Positions 7,019-14,902 of a stretch of 15,638 nucleotides of DNA are shown here, piece after piece. A program made the position numbers and the translations under genes. The stretch is from Synergistaceae bacterium UBA5827. GTDB taxonomy: Bacteria > Synergistota > Synergistia > Synergistales > 79-D21. Location: positions 1 to 15,638 of the forward strand of contig DJHE01000029.1 of assembly GCA_002432945.1 (NCBI GenBank). The letters are read 5' to 3'. The notes under the pieces are model-generated. The model did not search any database. It saw only the letters and a program-made list of their open reading frames with translations, and had not been told where the DNA came from. Positions within the stretch are counted from its first letter, which is position 1. The number at the start of each line of letters is the position of its first letter.

Positions 7019-8250
7019 CACTCCCAAAGAAGTTTTTTATTATCCGATGCGATCTCTTCCCACGTTTTGGACGACGCCCCGCCGATCCCGGCGAGAAACA
7101 CCTCGCAGCGCCTCCCGAAGGAGGCCGTATCGAACTCGGGGCAAGCGGAACCTATCCAGGCTGAGGCCAGGTTTTCAACCCCTTCGATCAATCGGGCCAG
7201 TCCTGCCCGGTGTGCCAGGCCTGCCAAGTCGTGAAAATCCTCCATGTGCGGACCGTGGAAGACCGGAACGCCCCAGGCAAGGGGCTCGAGAAGGTTCTGC
7301 CCGCCCTTCGGGACAAGGCTTCCTCCTACAAAGGCTGCATCGGAGTGCCCGTAAAGGTCGAAAAGAATGCCTATCCTGTCAACCACAAGTATAGTCCAAC
7401 CCGGGGCCCATTTCGACAAGAGGCAGGCCTCTCCACGCTGCAGGGCAAGGGACAGGACCTCCCCCGCCCGTTCGGGGTGCCTGGGAGCCAACACGAGCCT
7501 GCTTTCCGGCAAGGCCCGCCTGACAACCGCGAAAGCTTCCAGCACGGTTTCCTCCTCGCCTGGATGGGTGCTTCCCGCAACGAATACGGGGCCTTTCCCT
7601 CCCATGACCGCGGCAAGCTTGGACCCGTCGACGTTTCTCTTCCGTTCCATGAGCGCGTCGACCTTCGAATCTCCCACGCGGCAAAGCCGTGATGGATCCA
7701 CCCCCATCGCGCGGATCCGTGCCTCGTCTTCTTCGCTCCGGGCGAATATCCGTCGGAAGGTGGAGAGAATCCTCGACCAGAAAGCCCTGTTGTTCATGGC
7801 CCGGATGAAGGATTTCTCGGAAAACCGCGCATTGACCATGTACGCCGGGATATCCCTCTTTTCAAGCTCCAGCAGGAGGTTCGGCCAGATCTCCGTCTCC
7901 ATGACCGTGTAAATGCGCGGAGAGAGCGCATCCAGGGCCCGATCGACAACCCTTGGCACATCCCAGGGATAGTAGACATGGGCATCGACCAGGCTGTCCA
8001 TTTCCTGGCGGGCCATTGTTTTCCCGGTGGAAGTGATTGTCGAGAGAAGGACAGGACCTCCATAGCCACCGTTTCTCATGGCCGAAACAAAGGGCAATGC
8101 AGACTGGACCTCGCCAACCGAGACCGCGTGGATCCAGAACGGCTTTAATCTACCCAGTTGCGTAACGTTCGCGGGGTAAAAGCCCCGCCTTTCCGCAAGG
8201 CCTTCGCGGTATTTCCAGGCCAGCCAGGGATAGAGTGCCGGGTAGGCCAT
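7018..8250 (-). CDS. waaA: 3-deoxy-D-manno-octulosonic acid (Kdo) transferase WaaA
   Basis: This is a 410-residue GT30 glycosyltransferase that moves Kdo from CMP-Kdo to lipid IVA at the cytoplasmic face of the inner membrane. WIHAVSVGEVQ (39-49) contains the catalytic base Glu47. VMETEIWPN is at 116-124, STHPGEE at 227-233, and FVGGSLVPKGGQNLLEP at 307-323 followed by GVPVFHGPH. Only about 40 residues precede the HAVSVGE motif, so there is little or no N-terminal membrane anchor, as in some short family members. The ATG at 8250 has no clear ribosome site. The frame is open upstream to the kdsD end with only CTG codons (e.g. 8283), and the encoded residues, Tyr/Phe/Leu-rich, could belong to the protein. 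How many Kdo units it adds cannot be told. If the Kdn pair is real, its donor may be CMP-Kdo8N. Confidence 0.93.
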   Translation of the reverse strand: MAYPALYPWLAWKYREGLAERRGFYPANVTQLGRLKPFWIHAVSVGEVQSALPFVSAMRNGGYGGPVLLSTITSTGKTMARQEMDSLVDAHVYYPWDVPRVVDRALDALSPRIYTVMETEIWPNLLLELEKRDIPAYMVNARFSEKSFIRAMNNRAFWSRILSTFRRIFARSEEDEARIRAMGVDPSRLCRVGDSKVDALMERKRNVDGSKLAAVMGGKGPVFVAGSTHPGEEETVLEAFAVVRRALPESRLVLAPRHPERAGEVLSLALQRGEACLLSKWAPGWTILVVDRIGILFDLYGHSDAAFVGGSLVPKGGQNLLEPLAWGVPVFHGPHMEDFHDLAGLAHRAGLARLIEGVENLASAWIGSACPEFDTASFGRRCEVFLAGIGGASSKTWEEIASDNKKLLWE

Positions 8251-8284
8251 CCGCGTCAGGAAACGGTAGGTTCCCGGTGTCAGG

Positions 8285-9292
8285 TCAGGCCACCCCGGCT
8301 TTCAGCAGGTCATGGAGGTGGATGATTCCCACGGGTACGTTTCCTGCGACCACCGCCAGGACCGAGATCTCGTGCCGCTCCATCAGGGAAAGGGCTTCTG
8401 CGGCAAGCTTCTCCTCCTCGATCGTCTTGGGGTGGCGGGTCATGACCTCCGAAACAGGCAGCTCAAGCCCCGCCGGGCCCCTATCCTCCAGGAGTCGACG
8501 CAGGTCTCCGTCGGTAAAAATTCCCGTCAGCGCTCCACCGGGTTTGACGACAAAAGCTGCACCGTATCCCTTGCTGGTGATTTCGAAGAGGGCCCGCTTC
8601 ACGGTGGCATCGTCCGGGACAAGAGGGACCCGGTCCCCCGTTCCCATGAGGTCGGTCACCTTGAGGAGCAGCCGTTTCCCGAGGCTCCCCCCGGGATGGA
8701 AAAGGGCAAAATCCTCGGGACAGAGTCCCCTCAGTTCAGTCACCATTCCCGAGAGGGCGTCTCCCAAGGCAAGCTGCAGCGTCGTGCTGCTGGTCGGGGC
8801 AAGCCCGAGAGGATCAGCCTCCCTGCGAATGCAGGCATCGAGGACCACGTCTGCGTTTCTCGCAAGCCTGGAATTCAGGTTCCCGGTCATGGCGATGACG
8901 GGAGCCCCGATTCGCTTGAAGAAAGGCAAAAGTTCCAGCACTTCCCTCGTCTCACCGCTATGGCTGATGAAAAGGCCGACGTCCTCGCGACGGACCATGC
9001 CGAGATCCCCGTGGCTTCCCTCCGTCGCGTGCAGGAAGAAGGCGGGAGTTCCCAGGGAAGCGAGCGTGGCCGCGATCTTTCGCCCGATGAGTCCCGATTT
9101 CCCGAGACCCGACACGACAAGCCTCCCGGTACAGGCCTGAACCAGCCGGGCGGCCTTCACGATCTCCGGGCCAAGCCGTGCCGCAGCGAGTGCCAGTTCT
9201 TCCGCCTCGGCAGCGATGACTCCCCTGCCGATCTCCAGGAGATCGGCATCCGCGATCCGCCTTGCTTCGCGCTCGTTAGGAAGGCTGACCAT
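8285..9292 (-). CDS. kdsD: D-arabinose 5-phosphate isomerase KdsD
   Basis: This is a 335-residue KpsF/GutQ-type isomerase that converts ribulose 5-phosphate to arabinose 5-phosphate, the precursor used by KdsA. An N-terminal SIS domain (about 45-185) is followed by two CBS domains (about 211-265 and 278-332). SGLGKSG has the catalytic-region Lys65. ISHSGET has E114. The segment RREADPLGLAPTSST has E158. FALFHPGGSLG has H199. All four match the residues described for E. coli KdsD. The ATG at 9292 overlaps the kdsA end by 17 nt, and the ribosome site is weak. The CBS pair is the usual regulatory tail of the full-length enzyme. Confidence 0.96.
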   Translation of the reverse strand: MVSLPNEREARRIADADLLEIGRGVIAAEAEELALAAARLGPEIVKAARLVQACTGRLVVSGLGKSGLIGRKIAATLASLGTPAFFLHATEGSHGDLGMVRREDVGLFISHSGETREVLELLPFFKRIGAPVIAMTGNLNSRLARNADVVLDACIRREADPLGLAPTSSTTLQLALGDALSGMVTELRGLCPEDFALFHPGGSLGKRLLLKVTDLMGTGDRVPLVPDDATVKRALFEITSKGYGAAFVVKPGGALTGIFTDGDLRRLLEDRGPAGLELPVSEVMTRHPKTIEEEKLAAEALSLMERHEISVLAVVAGNVPVGIIHLHDLLKAGVA

Positions 9293-10151
9293 AGCCGCTC
9301 TTCACCACCCATTCGAGATCCGTTATGCCGATGTTCTCTTTAACGGCATCGTCCAAGGTCCGAATTTGCTGCAGGAAAGCCCTTAGGCCTTTCAAGGGAA
9401 CCATGTTGGGACCGTCACTCTTGGCACGGTCCGGGTCCGGGTGAACTTCGAGGAAAAGGGAATCGATCCCAACAGCAGCCGCCGCCCTGGCCAGTGGAAG
9501 GACAAACCTTCGGTCTCCCCCGCTCGTGGTTCCCTTGCCGCCTGGAGTCTGGACACTGTGGGTCGCGTCGAACATGACGGGAGCACCGAGGGCACGCATG
9601 ACCACGAGAGAACGCATATCCACGACAAGCTGGTGGTAACCGAAGCTGCTCCCTCTCTCGCAGAGGATGACGCGCTCATTGCCTGCTTCCAGGCACTTCG
9701 ACAGCACAGCCGCCATATCTTCGGGGGCCATGAACTGGGCCTTCTTGACGTTGAGAACGCGGCCTGTGCGGGCCGCTGCCACGAGCAGGTCCGTCTGCCT
9801 GCAGAGGAAAGCGGGAATCTGGAGGATGTCGACCACCTCCGCCGCTACTGGAGCCTGTGCCGCCTCGTGGATATCGGTCAGGACGGGAACGCCAGCCTGC
9901 TTCTTGATCTTTTCCAGCCATTCCAGTCCCAGTTCGATCCCGGGTCCGCGATAGCTGGCGATGGACGTCCGGTTGGCCTTGTCGAAGGAAGACTTGAAAA
10001 CATAACCGAATCCGAGCTCATCACAGAGGGCACGGACGGTTTCGGCAATTTCCAATCCCAGCTCGAGGCTTTCCAGGACGCAAGGGCCCGCCACGAGCAC
10101 AAGGCGCCCGGAACCGAATTCGACATTCCCCACACGGATCGTTTGGGTCAT
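9276..10151 (-). CDS. kdsA: 3-deoxy-D-manno-octulosonate 8-phosphate synthase KdsA (class II, metal-dependent type)
   Basis: This is a 291-residue TIM-barrel aldolase that condenses phosphoenolpyruvate with arabinose 5-phosphate. VLVAGPCVLES opens the barrel, FKSSFDKANRTS is at 52-63 and PAFLCRQTDLL is at 113-123. The metal-ligand set of the Aquifex-type enzyme is present: C24, H198 (DATHSVQ), E235 (FLEVHPDP) and D246 (KSDGPN). E. coli KdsA has Asn in place of this Cys and needs no metal, so this enzyme should be metal-dependent. The start ATG at 10151 overlaps the kdsB stop as ATGA and has an AAGGAG ribosome site 9 nt upstream. Confidence 0.97.
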   Translation of the reverse strand: MTQTIRVGNVEFGSGRLVLVAGPCVLESLELGLEIAETVRALCDELGFGYVFKSSFDKANRTSIASYRGPGIELGLEWLEKIKKQAGVPVLTDIHEAAQAPVAAEVVDILQIPAFLCRQTDLLVAAARTGRVLNVKKAQFMAPEDMAAVLSKCLEAGNERVILCERGSSFGYHQLVVDMRSLVVMRALGAPVMFDATHSVQTPGGKGTTSGGDRRFVLPLARAAAAVGIDSLFLEVHPDPDRAKSDGPNMVPLKGLRAFLQQIRTLDDAVKENIGITDLEWVVKSGYGQPS

Positions 10152-10888
10152 GAGTTGTCTCTCCTTTCAGACGAGAGGATTTTCTCGAGGGTTTCAACGT
10201 CTGCGGGCGTATCGATCTCCACCGTGTCCCGGTAGGTTTCAACGCAGCGAATCGCATAGCCTTCCTCCAAGACCCGGAGCATTTCCAGGCTCTCGACCAT
10301 TTCCAGCGGTGTCTGGGCCCACCTGGAAAAGTCGAGCAGGAAATCCCTGCGCCAGGCATAAGGGCCGATGTGCTTGTAATAGATCGCCCCGGGATTTCGG
10401 GGGTACGGAATTGGGGAGCGGCTGAAGTAAAGGGCCCGTCCCTTCCTGTCGAAAACCATCTTGACGATGTTCGGCGATGCAATTTCCGCCTCGTTCTCGA
10501 TCCGCTTCGCAAGCAAGGCAAGCTTGACCTCCGGATCCTCCTTGATTGCCGCAATGAGGGGGTCGATCATGTCCGGCCCCACCAGGGGGTCATCCACCTG
10601 GACATTCAGGACAATCTCCGCCTCCGGATACAGGGCCGCGACAAAAGCGACACGATCGCCTCCGCTTTTCAGGCCTTCCGGCGTCATTACAACCTCTCCA
10701 CCGTGTGCGGCCACGACCTCGGCAATCCTTTCGGAATCGGTCGCCACGAGGATCCGGTCGACATTCTCGCAACCTCTCACCTGATCCAGGACACGAATGA
10801 CAAGGGGTTTTCCACCCACGTCAATAAGCGGTTTTTCCGGTAACCGCGTGCTGGCAAGGCGCGCGGGAATCACTGCAAGCGTTTTCAT
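10148..10888 (-). CDS. kdsB: CMP-Kdo synthetase (3-deoxy-manno-octulosonate cytidylyltransferase) KdsB, possibly Kdo8N-active
   Basis: This is a 246-residue cytidylyltransferase that activates Kdo with CTP for WaaA. It shows IPARLASTRLPEKPL at 7-21, VATDSERI at 48-55, ALYFSRSPIPYPR at 152-164, YKHIGPYAW at 171-179, LEMVESLEMLR at 195-205 and EIDTPADVE at 224-232. The usual NVQGDEP motif reads NVQVDDP here (95-101): Gly to Val and Glu to Asp, with the metal-binding Asp99 kept; D226 in the second metal motif is also kept. SGGDR (75-79) also differs from the usual SGT(D/E)R. Shewanella KdsB prefers Kdo8N, and a probable kdnBA pair is in this operon, so a shifted substrate is plausible but unproven. 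The ATG at 10888 has AAGGAGG 9 nt upstream. Confidence 0.93.
   Translation of the reverse strand: MKTLAVIPARLASTRLPEKPLIDVGGKPLVIRVLDQVRGCENVDRILVATDSERIAEVVAAHGGEVVMTPEGLKSGGDRVAFVAALYPEAEIVLNVQVDDPLVGPDMIDPLIAAIKEDPEVKLALLAKRIENEAEIASPNIVKMVFDRKGRALYFSRSPIPYPRNPGAIYYKHIGPYAWRRDFLLDFSRWAQTPLEMVESLEMLRVLEEGYAIRCVETYRDTVEIDTPADVETLEKILSSERRDNS
10161..10166 (-). promoter_or_regulatory. Ribosome binding site for kdsA
   Basis: On the minus strand this reads AAGGAG, 9 nt before the ATG at 10151, inside the last codons of kdsB. Confidence 0.65.
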
Positions 10889-13139
10889 TCGACGATTCCT
10901 CCTTCGGGTTTCCGCAAAGGCGGGAATAAACCGATTCCCTCAAGCCCAGTCCCAACTCTTCCACCGCGAACCGCACCACCTCGTCGAGGGCTCCGGGATG
11001 CCCCAGCCGGAGGATTCCCGTGCGGGACATGTGCAAACGCAGGTTCGGGTCTTCCAGTATCTCGCAAGCGGCTTCCGCCAGGGCCCGGGGGTCTCTTGGG
11101 ACAAGGCGTTCCGCATCCTGCAGGATGCGCTTCTGCACGAGTTTCCCCTTCTCTTCCACCGAGAGGACCGGGATCCCGAGCCCCGCACAAAGCTGGTTGG
11201 CTGTCCCCCCCAATCCGATAACCAGGTCGGCTGTCCGGGCTACCGCCGGCAAGGCACCGTCGTAAAGAAAAACTTCGACAGGGCCCTTCAGCAGGCTTCC
11301 CGTACCCGCGGGATTCGTCTTCCACCCGGTCGTCCGGGAAACAAGCTCATCCCGGTCAATCGTCGGCGCGATCACGGCAAGGAAACGGCAATCGGAGAGC
11401 TCCGCAAGAAGAAGAGCCGCCTCCAGCAGGAGGGGGAATTCGCTGTATGCCCGGTTCCGGCTGCCCGGGAGGAGAAGGATCCTGTTTTTCCCCTCACCCG
11501 GCCATTCATGGACTTCCGTTCCTGCCGCTCCGGCCAGGTCCATGATCGGGTTTCCGGAAAACCGGGCCTTTACACCGGAACGGACCAGTTCCCTGGCCGT
11601 CTCCTCGTCCCTGGCCCAGACTTGCGCAACGCGATGCCTGAGAACGAACCTCTCCACGCCCCAATGACCGGCGATGTAAGCTGTCTTGGCGGTTGCGACA
11701 AGCACGGGCGCCCCTCCATGACCCCACAAGGCCTGGAGTGCAAGGTAGACATCCCCGACGCAAAATGCCACTCTTAACCGGTGGCGCAGCATCCTCCAGC
11801 TTTTGAGCTGCTCCATGATAATTTTCACAAGCCCAAAACGCAAATCACGCATAAGCTCAAGAAGGTTGTATTTCACGATGCCCCCACTCGGCGTTTCAGC
11901 GACAGGGGAAACGACGGCAAATCCCGAATCGGCATAGGGCTTGCCCGCCCCCACCAGGGGGAAGGCCAGGATATCGGCTTTGGGCATGGCCTGCCGAAGC
12001 TTTTTTCCCAGGATGACCCCAATGGCGTCTTCGCCGTAACCGTTGGAAGCCACCGCCAGCCGGGGACGCAAGGCGCCCCACAAAGTTTTCCAGAAACGGT
12101 CCGGTTCCTGGATGATTTCAGTCCTGACCCTCGGCACAAAAAGAGGCAGTGGGGGTACCCACCCTTCGGGGAGGTTGTAAATATCCTTCTCCGAGCAAAC
12201 CAGGGCTTCGGCGTTAAACTGGCGAGCCTTGGCCACAAGCTGGTCGAGGTCTTTTTCGGTAAAGCGGTGATGGTCGCGAAAACAGGACTCGGCACTAATG
12301 CTCACACCGTGCTGCTCCAGGGAACGCCGGAAACTGGCCGGGTTGCCGATCGCGGAAAAGGCGAGGACAGGCATGCCTTCAATCGCCTTCCCCGGACCGG
12401 TTTCCCAGCTGCCGTCCCATTGATCCCATCGGCTTACGGCAAGCCTTGAACAAAAGACCCGATCGGGACCAACCTTTCGGGAAAGTTCTTCTTTCAGGGC
12501 TTCCAGGCACTCCGCGGAAACCTGGTCGGCCTTCGTGATCACCACCAGGTGAGCCCTTTCCAGGGCCCCTGCACCCTCGCGCAAGAGACCGGCAGGAAAA
12601 AGACGGCCATTCCCCCATGGGCAGAGTGCGTCCACCAGGACAACATCGACGTCTCTCCTCAGTTTCCGGTGCTGGAAAGCGTCATCGGCAACCGCAAGTT
12701 CCACTTTTCCCCTGTTTTTCAGGAGGGCGATCCCCTCGCTCCGGTCGTTGGCCACCGCGATCGGGACCCCAGGAAGCCGGTTCTTCAAAAGCAGGGGCTC
12801 GTCTCCTGCGAAAGACCTCGGGTCCAGCTTCCCAACAAGTTCCGGGACGGTCGATGATCCCTTGTAACCGCGACTGACGACACCGACGCGGATTCCCCTG
12901 CGGGCAATCTCCAGGACAAGCATCTCGACAAAGGGAGTCTTGTTCGTCCCGCCAAGGGTCAAGTTACCGACGCTGACAACAGGAACCGGCGATTCGGCGC
13001 TCACCATCATGCCGTGATCGAAGGCAAAATTCCTGGCATTTACCAATGCCCCGGCAATCCAACCGAGCGGGGCCAGCATGGCCCACAGGGAAAAAAGCTT
13101 TTCTCCCCTCGCGTAGCGCAGGTAGCTCTTGAGGATCAT
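10821..13139 (-). CDS. lpxK: Fusion of tetraacyldisaccharide 4'-kinase (LpxK) and an LpxB-related glycosyltransferase domain
   Basis: This is a 772-residue two-domain protein. Residues 1 to about 355 are LpxK, which phosphorylates the 4' position of the lipid A disaccharide. There is a hydrophobic N-terminus, GNLTLGGTNKTP (58-69), VGVVSRGY (85-92), DDAFQHR (152-158) with the catalytic-type Asp, DHHRFTEKD (289-297), and CSEKD near 315-319. The P-loop has Asn66 where LpxK normally has Gly. Residues from about 360 to 728 match the lipid-A-disaccharide-synthase-related family typical of cyanobacteria: SNGYGED (365-371), FPLVGAGKPY (393-402), TPSGG (416-420), GDVYLALQAL (462-471), ARDEETA (509-515), SGNPIMD (528-534), LLPGSR (556-561) and GLGGTANQ (642-649). 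The start overlaps the msbA stop (ATGA). The last 45 or so residues look non-conserved and run 68 nt into kdsB. The second domain's substrate is unknown. Confidence 0.88.
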   Translation of the reverse strand: MILKSYLRYARGEKLFSLWAMLAPLGWIAGALVNARNFAFDHGMMVSAESPVPVVSVGNLTLGGTNKTPFVEMLVLEIARRGIRVGVVSRGYKGSSTVPELVGKLDPRSFAGDEPLLLKNRLPGVPIAVANDRSEGIALLKNRGKVELAVADDAFQHRKLRRDVDVVLVDALCPWGNGRLFPAGLLREGAGALERAHLVVITKADQVSAECLEALKEELSRKVGPDRVFCSRLAVSRWDQWDGSWETGPGKAIEGMPVLAFSAIGNPASFRRSLEQHGVSISAESCFRDHHRFTEKDLDQLVAKARQFNAEALVCSEKDIYNLPEGWVPPLPLFVPRVRTEIIQEPDRFWKTLWGALRPRLAVASNGYGEDAIGVILGKKLRQAMPKADILAFPLVGAGKPYADSGFAVVSPVAETPSGGIVKYNLLELMRDLRFGLVKIIMEQLKSWRMLRHRLRVAFCVGDVYLALQALWGHGGAPVLVATAKTAYIAGHWGVERFVLRHRVAQVWARDEETARELVRSGVKARFSGNPIMDLAGAAGTEVHEWPGEGKNRILLLPGSRNRAYSEFPLLLEAALLLAELSDCRFLAVIAPTIDRDELVSRTTGWKTNPAGTGSLLKGPVEVFLYDGALPAVARTADLVIGLGGTANQLCAGLGIPVLSVEEKGKLVQKRILQDAERLVPRDPRALAEAACEILEDPNLRLHMSRTGILRLGHPGALDEVVRFAVEELGLGLRESVYSRLCGNPKEESSNENACSDSRAPCQHAVTGKTAY
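10898..10904 (-). promoter_or_regulatory. Ribosome binding site for kdsB
   Basis: On the minus strand this is a full AAGGAGG, 9 nt before the kdsB ATG at 10888. It is the strongest canonical ribosome site in the window and lies inside the 3' end of the lpxK fusion. Confidence 0.75.
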
Positions 13140-14902
13140 GGTTTTGTCGACTCCCTGAACTGGAGCCCGTACAATTTCGCGTAAATCCCTCGCGCAGCGA
13201 GTAGCTGCTCGTGGTTCCCGGCCTCGGCAATCCGCCCCGCCTCGATCACGAGGATACGGTCCGATTCGAGAATCGTCGAAAGGCGGTGGGCGATGACCAA
13301 TGACGTCCTGCCTTTCATGGCAAGCCCCATCGCTTCCTGGATCTGGTGTTCAACGGCCGTGTCGAGCGACGAGGTCGCCTCGTCCAGGATCAAAATCCTG
13401 GGGTCCCGCACGATCGCACGGGCGATGGCAATCCTCTGGCGCTGGCCGCCGCTCAGGGTGACCCCGCGCTCCCCCACCTCGGTTTCGTAAGCCGAGGGAA
13501 GGCTTTCGATGAAATCGGCGATGCCCGCGGTCCGGGCCGCCTCCCGTATGGTTTCTCCTGTCGCCTCGGAATAACCGTAAGCAATGTTGTAGGCCATGGT
13601 TCCCTTCAACAGGACCGGGTCCTGTGGAACGATACCGATTTGTTTCCTGATGGTTTTCAAGTCCAGTTCCCGGACATCGACCCCGTCGATCATCACTTTT
13701 CCGCGCTCGGGATCGTAGAACCGGGGAACGAGATCGGCGATCGTCGTCTTCCCGGCGCCGGTCGCCCCAACGAGTGCGATCCTTTCTCCCGGCTTTACTT
13801 CCAGGTCGACGCCCTTCAGCACCCATCTTCCCGGTTCGTAGGCAAACCAGACATCGTTAAACGAGATTTGCCCCCGCACGGGCTTTAAAAAGACCGGTTT
13901 TTCAGGAACCGGCAGGCTTTCAGGCACTTCCAGGATTTCAAATATCCGGTCGGCGGACGCAAGGCATTGCTGGATGGTCCCGACGATGCGGCTGATCACC
14001 CTCAAGGGCTGGACCATGAAACCGAGGTACCCCAAAAAGGCGATGAGTTCACCCGGGGTCATGCTGCCTCCAATGACTTCCCTTCCCCCGACCCAAAGCA
14101 GCAAGGCAAGGGCAAAAATCAGGATAACCTCGACGACTCCCTGGAGAGTGGCCTGGATCTGGGTCCCGTGTACAAGAGCCTTCACGTTGGCTTCGCCCTG
14201 TCGCCTGAACCTCTCGAGTTCGTGTTCCTCGGTGGCGAAAGAACGGACAATCCTTATGGCGGAAAGGGCTTCGTAGGCAATGGCGGAAAGGCTGGCCAGT
14301 TCCTGCTGGATCGTGTGCCCTACAACCCTGAGGCGCAGGGATGCGAAGTGGATCACCTTGAACGCCAGTGGGATGATGAGGAGGGCAAAGAGGGTCAAGC
14401 GCCAGTTCAGGTAGACCAGGAACCCTGCCATGCCGAAGAAAGTGAGTGTCTGGACGACAAGGTCCACGATCGTGGTCGAAACAAGCCCCTGGAGGGTCGC
14501 GACGTCTCCCGTTATCCGGGAGAGCAATTCTCCCACACGCCTCTTGTGCAGGTAGGTCAGGGAAAGGGACTGGATCTTCCCGTAAAGGGCAACGCGAAGG
14601 TCCATTACGGCACGCTGGCCGACCCAGACCATCAGGTAGTGTTGCCCGTAACTGGCGAAGTTCTTCAGGACGAACAGCAAAACGATGGCAATGGCAAGAC
14701 CATTGAGCATCGCACTGTTCTTCTCGATAAGGACATCGTCCACGACGTTCTTCAGGAGCCAGGGAGGCAGGACCCCCGAAGCGGAGGCCACCAGCATGCA
14801 GCCGAAGGCTGCACCCAGGCGCATTCGGTAGGGCAGGACAAAGGGAAGCAGTTTCTTGAGAGGGCCAAGACGCAAGGTCTTTTCCTTCGTTTTTTTACTC
14901 AT
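13136..14902 (-). CDS. msbA: Lipid A export ABC transporter, MsbA type
   Basis: This is a 588-residue half-transporter with a fused ATPase that would form a homodimer flipping core-lipid A across the inner membrane. The membrane domain covers about 1-320 with six hydrophobic segments (roughly 28-50, 66-84, 143-163, 167-184, 252-272 and 283-300). The ATPase domain has Walker A GATGAGKTT (379-387), Q-loop Q427, signature LSGGQ (483-487), Walker B ILILDEA (503-509) and switch H539. Length matches MsbA. It overlaps its upstream neighbour as ATGA and lpxK as ATGA; lpxK beside msbA is a common pairing. Codons 2-4 contain a run of seven A. General multidrug exporters share the fold, so the MsbA role rests on context. 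Confidence 0.9.
   Translation of the reverse strand: MSKKTKEKTLRLGPLKKLLPFVLPYRMRLGAAFGCMLVASASGVLPPWLLKNVVDDVLIEKNSAMLNGLAIAIVLLFVLKNFASYGQHYLMVWVGQRAVMDLRVALYGKIQSLSLTYLHKRRVGELLSRITGDVATLQGLVSTTIVDLVVQTLTFFGMAGFLVYLNWRLTLFALLIIPLAFKVIHFASLRLRVVGHTIQQELASLSAIAYEALSAIRIVRSFATEEHELERFRRQGEANVKALVHGTQIQATLQGVVEVILIFALALLLWVGGREVIGGSMTPGELIAFLGYLGFMVQPLRVISRIVGTIQQCLASADRIFEILEVPESLPVPEKPVFLKPVRGQISFNDVWFAYEPGRWVLKGVDLEVKPGERIALVGATGAGKTTIADLVPRFYDPERGKVMIDGVDVRELDLKTIRKQIGIVPQDPVLLKGTMAYNIAYGYSEATGETIREAARTAGIADFIESLPSAYETEVGERGVTLSGGQRQRIAIARAIVRDPRILILDEATSSLDTAVEHQIQEAMGLAMKGRTSLVIAHRLSTILESDRILVIEAGRIAEAGNHEQLLAARGIYAKLYGLQFRESTKP

Noticed and set aside
6182..7234. A 350-codon plus-strand open frame opposite kdnB and the end of waaA
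   Set aside because: It is antisense to a protein with intact catalytic motifs, its composition is unlike a real protein, and it has no family resemblance.
8251..8284. The gap between kdsD and waaA as a promoter or regulatory site
   Set aside because: It is only 34 nt, with no hairpin or promoter-like boxes, and may be partly coding if waaA starts upstream.
8312..9343. A 343-codon plus-strand open frame opposite kdsD
   Set aside because: It is a full antisense shadow of KdsD. No motif or credible ribosome site was seen.
10797..11777. A 326-codon plus-strand open frame opposite the lpxK fusion
   Set aside because: It is antisense to the conserved LpxB-related domain and shows no family features.
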